Shown here piece after piece: positions 28,656 through 37,399 of a stretch of 64,000 nt of DNA. The stretch covers positions 124,001 to 188,000 of the forward strand of contig NZ_JADKPT010000001.1 of assembly GCF_015351595.1 (NCBI RefSeq), in the 5' to 3' direction. Both the position numbers and the translations under genes were made by a program. The DNA comes from Flavobacterium sp. LC2016-12. GTDB taxonomy: Bacteria > Bacteroidota > Bacteroidia > Flavobacteriales > Flavobacteriaceae. The notes below the pieces were generated by a model, which worked only from the letters and a program-made list of their open reading frames with translations, was not told the DNA's origin and ran no database searches. Positions within the stretch are counted from its first letter, which is position 1; the number at the start of each line of letters is the position of its first letter.

Positions 28656-29963
28656 TTAGTTTTGCTGATATACTTCAATTGAATCTTTGGCAAGTCTTTG
28701 TTTTAACCACAATTTCATTTTTATTTGTGTTGGTTCGTCAAGCCCTTTTTTGCTCTGGAAAAGAATTACCGGAATAACTTTTGATTTAGTTGATTCATTC
28801 TCAATTGTGTAATTTCCTATCTTAAGTGAAGTTACTGCGGGAAATAAAATTTTAGCTTCATTGTTAATCTGGTTCGTGTTGAAATTATATTGCGATAATT
28901 GATTTCTAAGATTATTGATCAAAATATCTTTTTGATCAACAACAGTTTGATTGTTATTAATTTGATTCATAATGTCTTTTCTCAAATTCACGGTATCTTG
29001 TCTAATAACTAGTTTTGTATTAGGCAGGTCGTAACTAACCAGTTTCTTGTTGAGATTTGCAATTTCAGTGTCATTGAATTTTTTAGTTAAAAAAGCCAAT
29101 TCAATTTTTTTGGGATCTGCATTGTATCTTATTTTTTTATAAATAATAGGATAATCTTTATTGTGGAATTCATCCTGAAGAAAAACTTCTACTCTGGAAT
29201 TATAACTTTTTTGATTGTATAACTGATATGCAAAATAAACACTAGGTGTAATTAAGAATAAAATTAAAATAGATATTCCGTATTGTACTCGTTTTTGATG
29301 TTTCTGATCAAGCTGTTTTGCAATAGGATATTTTAAATATTTAACAATTAAAAAGGTAGCGATGCAAATAAAAACGCAATTAATAGTATACAGATACATG
29401 GCACCCAAAAAGTACATATAATTACCTAATGCTAATCCGTAACCAGCAGTACAAAGAGGAGGCATTAAAGCGGTTGCAATAGCTACTCCCGGAATCGGAT
29501 TTCCTTTTTCTACCCGTGTTACGGCTATCACACCCACTAATCCTCCAAAGAAAGCAATTAAAATGTCATAAATATTAGGAGAAGTTCTGGCTAATAATTC
29601 GGATTGGGCTTCTTTAAATGGACTAACGTAAAAGTAAATGGTGGAAGTTGCCAAACTTACCAAAGTGGCAATAATCAGGTTTTTAATTGATTTTTTTAAA
29701 AGTTCAAAATCATACATCCCTAAACCAAATCCGGCGCCTACAATGGGTCCCATTAGTGGCGAAATTAACATTGCTCCGATAATTACTGCTGTCGAATTCA
29801 CATTTAATCCAACAGAAGCGATAATTATGGCGCAAGCTAAAATCCAAATATTAGAACCTCTAAACGATACAGAACCTGTAATATTCTCTATTACTGATTT
29901 CTTATTTTCTTCACCTTTGTGAAGATCAATAAAGTTTAAAATTTTTTGAGTTAAATCTGTCAT
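28656..29963 (-). CDS. DUF389 (TIGR00341) family membrane protein
   Basis: 435 residues. The N-terminal half has about six membrane segments with the conserved GSVSFRGSNIWILACAIIIAS, NSTAVIIGAMLISPLMGPI and NPIPGVAIATALMPPLCTAG stretches that define DUF389. The C-terminal half from about 240 is a soluble domain with a coiled-coil-like stretch (about 335-360). The family is widespread and has no proven function. It is a single-gene unit, or with the small Lys-rich gene downstream. Confidence 0.9.
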   Translation of the reverse strand: MTDLTQKILNFIDLHKGEENKKSVIENITGSVSFRGSNIWILACAIIIASVGLNVNSTAVIIGAMLISPLMGPIVGAGFGLGMYDFELLKKSIKNLIIATLVSLATSTIYFYVSPFKEAQSELLARTSPNIYDILIAFFGGLVGVIAVTRVEKGNPIPGVAIATALMPPLCTAGYGLALGNYMYFLGAMYLYTINCVFICIATFLIVKYLKYPIAKQLDQKHQKRVQYGISILILFLITPSVYFAYQLYNQKSYNSRVEVFLQDEFHNKDYPIIYKKIRYNADPKKIELAFLTKKFNDTEIANLNKKLVSYDLPNTKLVIRQDTVNLRKDIMNQINNNQTVVDQKDILINNLRNQLSQYNFNTNQINNEAKILFPAVTSLKIGNYTIENESTKSKVIPVILFQSKKGLDEPTQIKMKLWLKQRLAKDSIEVYQQN

Positions 29964-30085
29964 GATATTTTCTGGAAAGAAGTAAGGATGTCTAATTTAA
30001 TCAAAAAAAGGGATTTAATGGGGTATTTGCAAGAGAAAGTGCTCTACATGATTCAATAACGAAGGTAAAAGTTTCTTTTTCAGGC

Positions 30086-30117
30086 ATAAAAAAATCCTTA
30101 ATTAAAAATTAAGGATT
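30086..30117 (-). terminator. Terminator of the CarboxypepD-reg-like gene
   Basis: AATCCTTAATT (30093-30103), AAA, AATTAAGGATT (30107-30117); read on the minus strand it is followed by a T tract (the A run at 30088-30094). It is 27 bp downstream of the stop at 30144. Confidence 0.8.
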
Positions 30118-30143
30118 CGAATATTTTGATTTTAAAACAAAAT

Positions 30144-30917
30144 CTAATTTCGTTTTAAAACTTTGTATTGTTCGTAACAGCCGCTAATAGCATCCAGAAT
30201 TTGCAAATCGTTTGCAGATTGAATAAAGGCGTCAGAATAGTTGCAACGCTGTAAAATATCGGGAATTTCGTCTTTGCTTATTCCTAAAAGAACAGCAAGT
30301 GTTTCACGATCGTATTTGGATTCTAAAAGATTTCGAATTGTGTCGTCTTTTTTCATATCCTTCAACTTTTTAAGCTCTTTTCCATTTTTTCCAAAGAAAT
30401 TGTAGAGCATATCAGCTGGGTTAAAAATAGATCCCAATACTTTTCCAAAGGCATTTGGAGCATATTCACCAGCTTCATAGCCTTGTGTTAGACCAGAAAT
30501 ACTATATCGATAGTTTTCTTTTGTTGGAATTAATTTAGAATCAATTTCAAGATAACCAGTTAAGTTAAAAGGAGCAATAACAACTTCTTCAAGTGCAATT
30601 GCTTTTTCTGTAAGTTGAATCCTTGTTACTTTATTTTTTATCCAGTCATTTGTTACTCTGATTCGCAGAGACTGAAATCCTAAAAGTGAGAAATGCAGTG
30701 TATCATTTGGCTGCACATCAATTTCAAAATATCCTTTAGCATCAGACTGGGCACCACGTACTTTGTTTGTGTTAATGATATTTACATTAGGAATAGGCTG
30801 TTTACTATTATCGTTGTAGATGTAACCAGAAACTCTCTGAGGAATGGTGGTTTCAGTTTCTTGTGCGAAACTGATGGTCGATACTAGTATAAAAAAGAAA
30901 ACTGCGAAATATTTCAT
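30144..30917 (-). CDS. Exported protein with CarboxypepD_reg-like domain
   Basis: 257 residues. A signal peptide (MKYFAVFFFILVSTISFAQ) precedes a beta-sandwich domain (about 28-110) with VSGYIYNDNSKQPIPNVNI and GAQSDAKGYFEIDV, the carboxypeptidase-regulatory-like fold found at the start of TonB-dependent receptors. Here it is not followed by a plug or barrel. The C-terminal 140 residues are a helical domain that I do not recognise. Likely periplasmic. Notably, the start codon sits within a long near-perfect hairpin (30901-30969) formed by the leader and the first codons, which may control translation. Confidence 0.85.
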   Translation of the reverse strand: MKYFAVFFFILVSTISFAQETETTIPQRVSGYIYNDNSKQPIPNVNIINTNKVRGAQSDAKGYFEIDVQPNDTLHFSLLGFQSLRIRVTNDWIKNKVTRIQLTEKAIALEEVVIAPFNLTGYLEIDSKLIPTKENYRYSISGLTQGYEAGEYAPNAFGKVLGSIFNPADMLYNFFGKNGKELKKLKDMKKDDTIRNLLESKYDRETLAVLLGISKDEIPDILQRCNYSDAFIQSANDLQILDAISGCYEQYKVLKRN

Positions 30918-30969
30918 ATCCTGATTTAAAGCACTAAAAGTAGTAAATCGGGATTAAATATTTCGCAGT
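30901..30969 (-). promoter_or_regulatory. Start-codon-sequestering hairpin in the leader of the CarboxypepD-reg-like gene
   Basis: In mRNA sense (minus strand) the leader ACTGCGAAATATTT (30969-30956) is perfectly complementary to codons 2-6 (30914-30901, 14 bp). Immediately inside, 30954-30944 and 30928-30918 (11 nt) pair with a single C-A mismatch, leaving a 15-nt loop. The ATG (30917-30915) falls in the 3x1 internal loop between the two stems. Together 24 of 25 positions pair. This would hide the start codon unless melted, unfolded by a ligand or protein, or disrupted by a translating ribosome. Confidence 0.7.
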
Positions 30970-31100
30970 CTTCGAATATAATTATAAGAAAATTAACAAA
31001 GCAAGTAGTGTTGCTTTTGGTATTTACATAAAAAGGTAAAATATAATTAAATTAATTTGTTATTGAATTACTAAACTCATACACGGAGGGTTCTTGGTGT

Positions 31101-31144
31101 AAAAAAAAATCCCAAATTCCAATATGTTTGGAATTTGGGATTTT
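31101..31144. terminator. Terminator of the DEAD-box helicase gene
   Basis: AAAATCCCAAATTCCA (31106-31121), 7-nt loop, TGGAATTTGGGATTTT (31129-31144): a 16-bp perfect stem, with an A run at 31101-31109 that forms the T tract for minus-strand transcription. Confidence 0.9.
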
Positions 31145-31163
31145 GTATTTAAGATGATTAAAA

Positions 31164-33089
31164 TTAATCTCTTCTTGGTCTTCTTGGTCTTGGCGAATCA
31201 CCAAAGCTTTCAGAACGTCTTGGAGCTCTGTCTGAACTTCCTTCGTTTCTTGGAGCCGAGCTTCTAAAGCCACCTTCTCTTTTAGGAGCAGATGAGTTTC
31301 TGTCGCTTCTGAAACCACCTTCTCTAGGAGCAGAGTTTCTATCGCTTCTAAAACCTCCGCCACCAGAACCTTCGCGTCTTGGTCCGAAACTTCCACCACC
31401 AGAACCTTCACGTCTTGGGCCTCCAGAGCTTCTTCCGCCGCCAGAACGTCCGTTATGGTCACGTCTTCCGCCACCATCATTTTTAGAAATTTCAACATTA
31501 ATACGACGTCCTTCTAATTGTACGTTGTTTAATACTTCCATTACTTTTTCAGTGTGCTCAGGATCAGTGTTAAAGAAAGAGAAACCTTCTTTTACATCTA
31601 CTTTGAAAACGTCATCACGACCTAAGTCTAATGTTTCTTTCAAGTAATCTTTTAGCGTCATCCAATCGAAATTGTCTCTTGAACCGATGTTTACAAAATA
31701 ACGAACTGCTCCATTATTATTGAATTCTCTTGGCTCAGAATCGCTTCTTTCACGTCTTTCTCCTGCTTGAGATGAAATGTCTCTGTTCTTTTTATAGTAA
31801 GCAATAAAACGGTTAAATTCTACTGAAACCATTTTCTTAATCAATTCTTCTTTAGATAAACCTTCAAGAACATTATTGATTGCTGGTAAATAGTTGTCAA
31901 TTTCGTGATCAACTTCAGTATCTTTAATTTTGTTTGCTAAGTGCAACAATTGAATTTCGCAGATTTCGATTCCAGATGGAATAGATTTTTCTTCGAATTT
32001 TTGTTTGATAATTCTTTCGATAGAAGAAATTTTACGTAACTCACTTTTTGTAACAATTACAATAGAAGTTCCTAATTTTCCAGCTCTACCAGTACGTCCA
32101 GAACGGTGATTATATGTTTCAATTTCGTCAGGAAGTTGGTAATTTACTACGTGAGTAATATTATCAACGTCAATACCACGTGCAGCAACGTCAGTAGCAA
32201 CAAGCATCTGAATTTGTCTTCCACGGAAAGATTTCATTACCCCATCACGTTGCGCCTGAGATAAATCTCCGTGCAATGCAGCAGCGCTGTATCCATCTTC
32301 GATTAATTTTTCAGCTACGGCCTGTGTATCTCTTTTAGTACGACAGAAAACCACAGAGAAAATATCTGGATTTGCATCGGCTAAACGTTTTAAAGCTTCG
32401 TAACGGTCACGTGCATTTACTAAGTAAAACTCGTGAGAAACTGTTGCAGAACCTGAGTTTTTAGCTCCAACAGTAATTTCAACCGGTTCGCTCATGAATT
32501 GTTTTGCAATTCTGGCAACCTCTTGTGGCATAGTTGCAGAGAACAACCATGTACTTTTTTGATCTGGAGTATCTGATAAAATAGATACGATGTCTTCATA
32601 GAATCCCATGTTCAACATCTCATCAGCTTCATCCAAAATACAGTAATCTATATTTTTAATGTTAACCAAACCTCTGTTAATCATGTCTTGCATTCTTCCC
32701 GGAGTAGCTACAATAATTTGTGCTCCTCTTTTAATGTCTCTAGCTTGCTCTGTAATACTAGCCCCGCCGTAAACTGCTACCACATTAATACCTTTCTCGT
32801 ATTTTGAGTAGTTTTTAAGTTCGTTGGTAATCTGTAAACAAAGTTCTCGTGTTGGCGATAAAACTAATGCTTGTGTATTCCTGTTGTCAGCATCAATTTT
32901 TTGAATTAGCGGAAAACCGAAAGCTGCCGTTTTCCCTGTCCCTGTCTGAGCCAACGCAACCATATCTGTGTCTTTTTCCAATAATAGGGGAATCGCTTTC
33001 TCCTGTACTTCTGACGGATTCTCAAATCCTAGATCTAAAATCGCCTTCAGTAACGATTCATTCAATCCTAATTGTTCAAATTTATTCAT
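31164..33089 (-). CDS. DEAD-box RNA helicase with DbpA-type RNA-binding domain and RG-rich tail
   Basis: 641 residues from Met at 33089; the longer start at 33113 lies in the -7 box of the promoter and is rejected. Motifs present: AQTGTGKT (47-54), PTREL, DEAD (153-156), SAT (184-186), and ARGID and HRSGRTGR in the second RecA domain. A DbpA RNA-binding domain (about 465-540, RYFVNIGSRDNFDW) follows, then a tail of about 95 residues rich in Gly, Arg and Ser with repeats such as GPRREGSGGG and GGFRSDRNS. It likely remodels RNA or ribosome intermediates, for example during cold. The tail probably binds RNA and may phase-separate. Confidence 0.95.
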   Translation of the reverse strand: MNKFEQLGLNESLLKAILDLGFENPSEVQEKAIPLLLEKDTDMVALAQTGTGKTAAFGFPLIQKIDADNRNTQALVLSPTRELCLQITNELKNYSKYEKGINVVAVYGGASITEQARDIKRGAQIIVATPGRMQDMINRGLVNIKNIDYCILDEADEMLNMGFYEDIVSILSDTPDQKSTWLFSATMPQEVARIAKQFMSEPVEITVGAKNSGSATVSHEFYLVNARDRYEALKRLADANPDIFSVVFCRTKRDTQAVAEKLIEDGYSAAALHGDLSQAQRDGVMKSFRGRQIQMLVATDVAARGIDVDNITHVVNYQLPDEIETYNHRSGRTGRAGKLGTSIVIVTKSELRKISSIERIIKQKFEEKSIPSGIEICEIQLLHLANKIKDTEVDHEIDNYLPAINNVLEGLSKEELIKKMVSVEFNRFIAYYKKNRDISSQAGERRERSDSEPREFNNNGAVRYFVNIGSRDNFDWMTLKDYLKETLDLGRDDVFKVDVKEGFSFFNTDPEHTEKVMEVLNNVQLEGRRINVEISKNDGGGRRDHNGRSGGGRSSGGPRREGSGGGSFGPRREGSGGGGFRSDRNSAPREGGFRSDRNSSAPKREGGFRSSAPRNEGSSDRAPRRSESFGDSPRPRRPRRD

Positions 33090-33110
33090 ATGTGTATTTA
33101 AAATAGGGTG

Positions 33111-33118
33111 CAAAATTA
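33111..33118 (-). promoter_or_regulatory. Helicase gene -7 box (minus-strand TAATTTTG)
   Basis: CAAAATTA on the plus strand is an exact minus-strand TAnnTTTG, 22 bp before the chosen start at 33089. It overlaps the alternative start at 33113, arguing against it. No clear -33 TTG is seen. Confidence 0.6.
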
Positions 33119-33283
33119 CTGTTAATATTCCATATAAACTAATGCATTTTTAAGAATTATGTATTTGTTATGATTTGATTATCAAAAAGTTATGTTTATC
33201 GCAAAATCGATTTGACAGGAAAATGAATAATTTTACGTCGAGTAATATAAATTTTACCCTTTAAAATGTTGGATTTTAAACAA

Positions 33284-33862
33284 TTATTTTGTGGAGTTCA
33301 GAAAATCAATTAGTTGCTGAGTTGCTTTTGCTCGATGACTAATTTTATTTTTGATTTTTGAAGATAATTCGGCAAATGTTTCTGAATAATTCTCAGGTTG
33401 AAAAACAGGATCGTATCCAAAACCGTGATTTCCTGTTTTCTCAAAAGTAATTTTCCCTTTTGCAAGTCCGGTAAATAAATATTGCTCTCCGTTTAAGTTT
33501 AAAGCAATAACGGTCTTAAACTGTGCACTGCGATCTAATTTGTCTTTTAGTGCCTTTAAAAGTTTATTCATATTATCGTCAGCATTTTTTTGCTCGCCTG
33601 CATATCTTGCCGAATAAACGCCTGGTTCGCCATTTAATGCGGTAACTTCTAAACCAGTATCATCAGCAAAACAATCGTATCCATATTTTTCTGTAACATA
33701 ATTGGCTTTCAAAATGGCATTTCCTTCTATAGTGTCAGCCGTTTCCGGAATTTCTTCAAAACAGCCAATTTCTTCAAGACTTAATAATTGTATAGATCCG
33801 TTTAAGATGCTTTGAATTTCTTTGATTTTATTAAGATTATTTGATGCAAAAACGAGTTTCAT
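33284..33862 (-). CDS. rdgB: Non-canonical purine NTP pyrophosphatase, RdgB/HAM1 family
   Basis: 192 residues from ATG 33862. A GTG at 33895 would add 11 residues but falls in a promoter-like box and precedes no conserved sequence. The start MKLVFASNNLNKIKEI carries the SxNxxK substrate-binding motif. CFADDTGLEV provides the catalytic Asp, and GEPGVYSARYAG and GNHGFGYDPVF are conserved family segments. It removes ITP, dITP and XTP from the nucleotide pool. Cytoplasmic; divergent from the ABC exporter gene. Confidence 0.95.
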   Translation of the reverse strand: MKLVFASNNLNKIKEIQSILNGSIQLLSLEEIGCFEEIPETADTIEGNAILKANYVTEKYGYDCFADDTGLEVTALNGEPGVYSARYAGEQKNADDNMNKLLKALKDKLDRSAQFKTVIALNLNGEQYLFTGLAKGKITFEKTGNHGFGYDPVFQPENYSETFAELSSKIKNKISHRAKATQQLIDFLNSTK

Positions 33863-33886
33863 AATAAAGAGTTTTGTATGAGTAAT

Positions 33887-33917
33887 TTGAAACACAAATT
33901 TAGAATTCTTATATTTG
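33887..33917 (+). promoter_or_regulatory. ABC exporter promoter, TTG-N20-TATATTTG
   Basis: TTG at 33887-33889 and TATATTTG at 33910-33917 with a 20-bp spacer are a full match to the flavobacterial consensus, 24 bp before the start codon. It overlaps the candidate minus-strand box for rdgB. Confidence 0.8.
33895..33902 (-). promoter_or_regulatory. Candidate rdgB -7 box (minus-strand TAAATTTG)
   Basis: CAAATTTA on the plus strand is a minus-strand TAnnTTTG match about 32 bp before the rdgB ATG. It lies inside the spacer of the divergent ABC promoter, so the two promoters may interfere. No -33 TTG is visible. Confidence 0.5.
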
Positions 33918-33941
33918 ATATGTTGCCTAAAAAGAAAATAA

Positions 33942-35720
33942 ATGGAGATATCCGCCTTATATAAAAAGATAACGCCTTTTGTCAGGCCTTATCGAAAAAT
34001 GGTTATCGCAACCTTACTGCTTACATTTTTAGGCTCCTTTGCGGCACAGGTAAATGCTTTAATCTTAAAATATACTGTCGATACAATCAGTAACTTGATG
34101 GTGGCACACGAACCATTATCAAAAGGATTTCATTTATTAGGTATTATTAGTATTGTATTGCTTTCTAAGGAATTGATTTATTCAGTAGTTCAATTCGGAC
34201 AGAAATTTTATGGAGAAAAACTGCGAATCTTCATAACCCGTGACATTTCTCAAACGATAGTCGAAAAAATTCTGAGTTACAGAATGGAGTTTTATACTTC
34301 TAATGAAAATGAAAGCGGTAAGCTTCAAACCAGAATAGATTTAGGAATTAGCAGTTTGACAAGATTGGTTCAGAATTTCTTTATTGATATTCTGCCTTTG
34401 TTTGCTAATGCTTTTGTTGCCCTAATTCTTATGTTTTATGCGAATGTTTATGTGGGTTTGGTGAGTTTATGTATTATTCCGATTTATTTTTATGTAAGTC
34501 AATTGCAAGCGACTAAACTAAGCGGATTTAGAAGAAGAATGCGGAATTATCGCGAAACGAAAAATAACGGAATCATAAGTTTAATTGAATCGATAACCGT
34601 AATTAAATCTTTTGTCCGCGAACCGATGGAGGCGGAACGTCATCAGAAGATTCAATTTGAAATGACCGAAAATCAATTGGCAACCAGAAAAACCAGTTTC
34701 ATTTTTGAAAGTATAAAAGGTTTTATTGAGCAAATTGGCGTTGTAATCATCATCATTCTTACGGCTTATTTTGTTTTGAATAATACTATGACGATTGGCG
34801 CGATCATGTTTCATATTATGTTGTTTAACAATGTTTCATCACCCATCAGACAATTGCATCGTATTTATGATGAAGTAAATGATGCTTTGATTTATTCCGA
34901 AGGTTTTTTCGATATTTTAGAATCTGATCAGGAAAAAGAAACAAGTGGAAGTTATATTCCGGAGAAAATTGTGGGACTAATAGAAGTTAAAAATGTCGAT
35001 TTTAGTTATCCAAACGGAACTAAAGCTCTTTCGGATATTAATTTTACAATTAAGCCAAATGAAACCAGTGCTTTAGTCGGATTAAGCGGCGCGGGAAAAA
35101 GTACTATTATCAATTTATTGGATAAATTTTATCTGCCTTCATCAGGAAAAATTTATTTGGATGGAGTAGATTTAAATGATTATGACACTGATTTTCTTCG
35201 TAAGAACATTGGATTAGTATTACAAAAGAACCACATTTTTAAAGGAACTATTGCTGAGAATATTCTTTACGGAAATCCTGATGCTACACAATCTGAAATT
35301 ATTGACGCAGCGAAACAGGCTTATATTCACGAACAAGTGATGCAATTGCCAAAAGGATACGATTCTGATGCGCATCTACTTTCAGGTGGACAACAACAGC
35401 GCATTGCCATTGCCAGATTGTTTTTAAAGAATCCGCCAATTATTTTCTTAGACGAACCAACGGCCAGTTTGGATGCTATTGCAACGGAGCAAATAAAAAA
35501 ATCGCTTGATGCCATTAAAAAAGATAGAACCGTAATTATTATTTCACATAGTATTTCTCAAATTATCGATGCGTCACATATTATAGTTTTAGAAAAAGGA
35601 AAATGCATCGAACAAGGAACACACGATGAATTGTATGATAATAAATCAGTTTATTATGGAATATTTACTGCTATGGCAAATAGTCTGAATATTGAGAAAA
35701 TTACGCAGACGCTTGATTAG
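33942..35720 (+). CDS. ABC transporter, fused permease and ATPase (exporter half-transporter)
   Basis: 592 residues. Residues about 15-310 hold six membrane segments of an ABC exporter. The nucleotide-binding domain (about 345-580) has Walker A GLSGAGKST (380-388), Q-loop LVLQKN, signature LSGGQQQR (about 480-487), Walker B IIFLDEPT (about 500) and the switch His in ISHS. It should work as a homodimer exporting a lipid, drug or peptide; the substrate cannot be read. It has a clear own promoter. Its last 20 bp overlap the 3' end of the convergent DUF2809 gene. Confidence 0.94.
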   Translation: MEISALYKKITPFVRPYRKMVIATLLLTFLGSFAAQVNALILKYTVDTISNLMVAHEPLSKGFHLLGIISIVLLSKELIYSVVQFGQKFYGEKLRIFITRDISQTIVEKILSYRMEFYTSNENESGKLQTRIDLGISSLTRLVQNFFIDILPLFANAFVALILMFYANVYVGLVSLCIIPIYFYVSQLQATKLSGFRRRMRNYRETKNNGIISLIESITVIKSFVREPMEAERHQKIQFEMTENQLATRKTSFIFESIKGFIEQIGVVIIIILTAYFVLNNTMTIGAIMFHIMLFNNVSSPIRQLHRIYDEVNDALIYSEGFFDILESDQEKETSGSYIPEKIVGLIEVKNVDFSYPNGTKALSDINFTIKPNETSALVGLSGAGKSTIINLLDKFYLPSSGKIYLDGVDLNDYDTDFLRKNIGLVLQKNHIFKGTIAENILYGNPDATQSEIIDAAKQAYIHEQVMQLPKGYDSDAHLLSGGQQQRIAIARLFLKNPPIIFLDEPTASLDAIATEQIKKSLDAIKKDRTVIIISHSISQIIDASHIIVLEKGKCIEQGTHDELYDNKSVYYGIFTAMANSLNIEKITQTLD

Positions 35721-36087
35721 ATAAACGTTTTAAAGTCAGGTCTTCGATAAAAAAAACAATTGTAATTCCAAAAGTATAAGCAATCATATCGCTCCAAAGA
35801 AAGCCTTGTCCGAGAACATATCTTCCAAAAAGCGTTTTTCTGAGTTCTATGATCCATTCGCCCTGATAAAGTTGTAGAAATTCAATTCCGTAACAAATCA
35901 ATAAAGAAATAACTGCTACCTGAATTCCTTTGTTGTTGATGAAAACTATTCTGGTAAGAACGTAAATCATAACGGCATACAGTAAGTCACCTGTAAATAA
36001 AGGGATGAAGCTTATTTTTCTGGAAAGGATTCCGAGACAAATAATTCCAAGGCAAATAATGAAATAATGAAATCTGTATTTTTTCAA
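35701..36087 (-). CDS. DUF2809 family membrane protein
   Basis: 128 residues with four predicted membrane segments. The order LGILSRKISFIPLFTGDLLYA, then EFLQLYQGEWI and TLFGRYVLGQGFLWSDMIAY matches DUF2809, a small integral membrane family of unknown function. Its 3' end overlaps the ABC exporter gene by 20 bp on the opposite strand (35701-35720), a convergent coding overlap. Confidence 0.87.
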   Translation of the reverse strand: MKKYRFHYFIICLGIICLGILSRKISFIPLFTGDLLYAVMIYVLTRIVFINNKGIQVAVISLLICYGIEFLQLYQGEWIIELRKTLFGRYVLGQGFLWSDMIAYTFGITIVFFIEDLTLKRLSNQASA

Positions 36088-36209
36088 AATTAAATTTTAT
36101 TGGGCGACATTAGTACATTTTGAGGTAAACAAAAATACAAAGATTCGGAATAGGTATACTTTATTTTATAAATTTATCGATTCTAAAAAAACTTTACAAA
36201 AATAACCAC

Positions 36210-37388
36210 ATGAATACAAGATTTACTAAACTCGTTTTTACCTTGTTTCTCTTAACAGGTTCTGTCTATTCTCAAAAAACCGATTCATTTAATGTTAAAA
36301 AACAACTTGAATATTGCGCAGAACAAGCTTCAAAAACATTAAAAGTAATCCCAGATGACGGAACTTCTCCAAGAACGGTTCCAAATGGAAGCAAAGAATG
36401 GAAATTTGTGGATTACAAAGATTGGACAAGTGGATTTTGGCCAGGAGAATTATGGTATTTGTATCAGGCAACCGGCGATAAAAAATGGGAAAAAGAAGCC
36501 GATAAATTTAGTCGATTTTTAACTCCATTATCTGTTAGCAAGGCTGGCGACCACGATTTAGGTTTTCAGGTTTTCAATAGTTTTGGAAATGGTTATCGCT
36601 TGACAAAAAATAAGGAATATAAAGATGTTATTTTGAAAACGGCTGATACTCTGGCAACACTTTTTAATCCAAAAGTAGGAACGATTCAATCCTGGCCACA
36701 TAATAAAATGGGCGGTCATAATACGATTATCGATAATATGATGAATTTAGAACTACTTTTTTGGGCTTCTAAAAACGGTGGAAATAAAAAGTTATATGAT
36801 ATTGCTGTAAAACATGCCGAAACAACAATGGACAATCATTTTAGACCAGATTATTCAGCTTATCATGTTTTAATTTATGATTATGAAACCGGTAAAAAAA
36901 TAAAAGGAAGAACTGCTCAGGGTTACAGCGATGACAGTATGTGGGCGCGTGGTCAGGCTTGGGCTATTTATGGATTTACAATGGTTTACAGAGAAACAAA
37001 AGATCCTAAATTCTTAGAATTTGCGCATAAAATAACCCGAGTTTATTTAGATAGATTAACAACAGAAGATTTGGTTCCCTATTGGGATTTTAATGCACCC
37101 GGTATTCCGAACGAACCAAGAGATGCTTCTGCAGCAGCCATTGTATCTTCGGCGTTAATTGAATTAAGTTCTTATACAAAAGATGCAACTCTCAAAAATG
37201 AATATTTAACCAAATCTAAAAAGATGATTGTATCGCTTTCAGATCATTATCAGAGTCACGATGTCAATTCGGCATTCCTGCTTCATTCAACAGGTCATAA
37301 ACCAGCCGGAAGTGAAATCGACTGTTCTATAAATTATGCTGATTATTATTATTTGGAAGCTCTTTTAAGACTTCAAAAATTAAAATAA
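36210..37388 (+). CDS. Glycoside hydrolase family 88 (unsaturated glucuronyl hydrolase-like)
   Basis: 392 residues with a signal peptide (MNTRFTKLVFTLFLLTGSVYSQ), so exported to the periplasm or beyond. The (alpha/alpha)6 barrel has WTSGFWPGELW (about 72-82), Asp116 in DHDLGF and Asp175 in IIDNMMNLE, the two aspartates expected for hydration of the unsaturated uronic acid, and DDSMWARGQAW later. GH88 enzymes remove 4,5-unsaturated glucuronyl residues left by polysaccharide lyases acting on glycosaminoglycan, ulvan or xanthan-like chains. No lyase or SusCD pair is adjacent; a lipoprotein gene follows 11 bp downstream and may be cotranscribed. Confidence 0.92.
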   Translation: MNTRFTKLVFTLFLLTGSVYSQKTDSFNVKKQLEYCAEQASKTLKVIPDDGTSPRTVPNGSKEWKFVDYKDWTSGFWPGELWYLYQATGDKKWEKEADKFSRFLTPLSVSKAGDHDLGFQVFNSFGNGYRLTKNKEYKDVILKTADTLATLFNPKVGTIQSWPHNKMGGHNTIIDNMMNLELLFWASKNGGNKKLYDIAVKHAETTMDNHFRPDYSAYHVLIYDYETGKKIKGRTAQGYSDDSMWARGQAWAIYGFTMVYRETKDPKFLEFAHKITRVYLDRLTTEDLVPYWDFNAPGIPNEPRDASAAAIVSSALIELSSYTKDATLKNEYLTKSKKMIVSLSDHYQSHDVNSAFLLHSTGHKPAGSEIDCSINYADYYYLEALLRLQKLK

Positions 37389-37399
37389 ATTAAAAGATT

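Noticed and set aside
31052-31498. 148-aa minus-strand ORF rich in Val, Glu and Ala
   Set aside because: It is another frame of the repetitive RG-rich tail of the helicase and its terminator; no start signal or recognisable protein.
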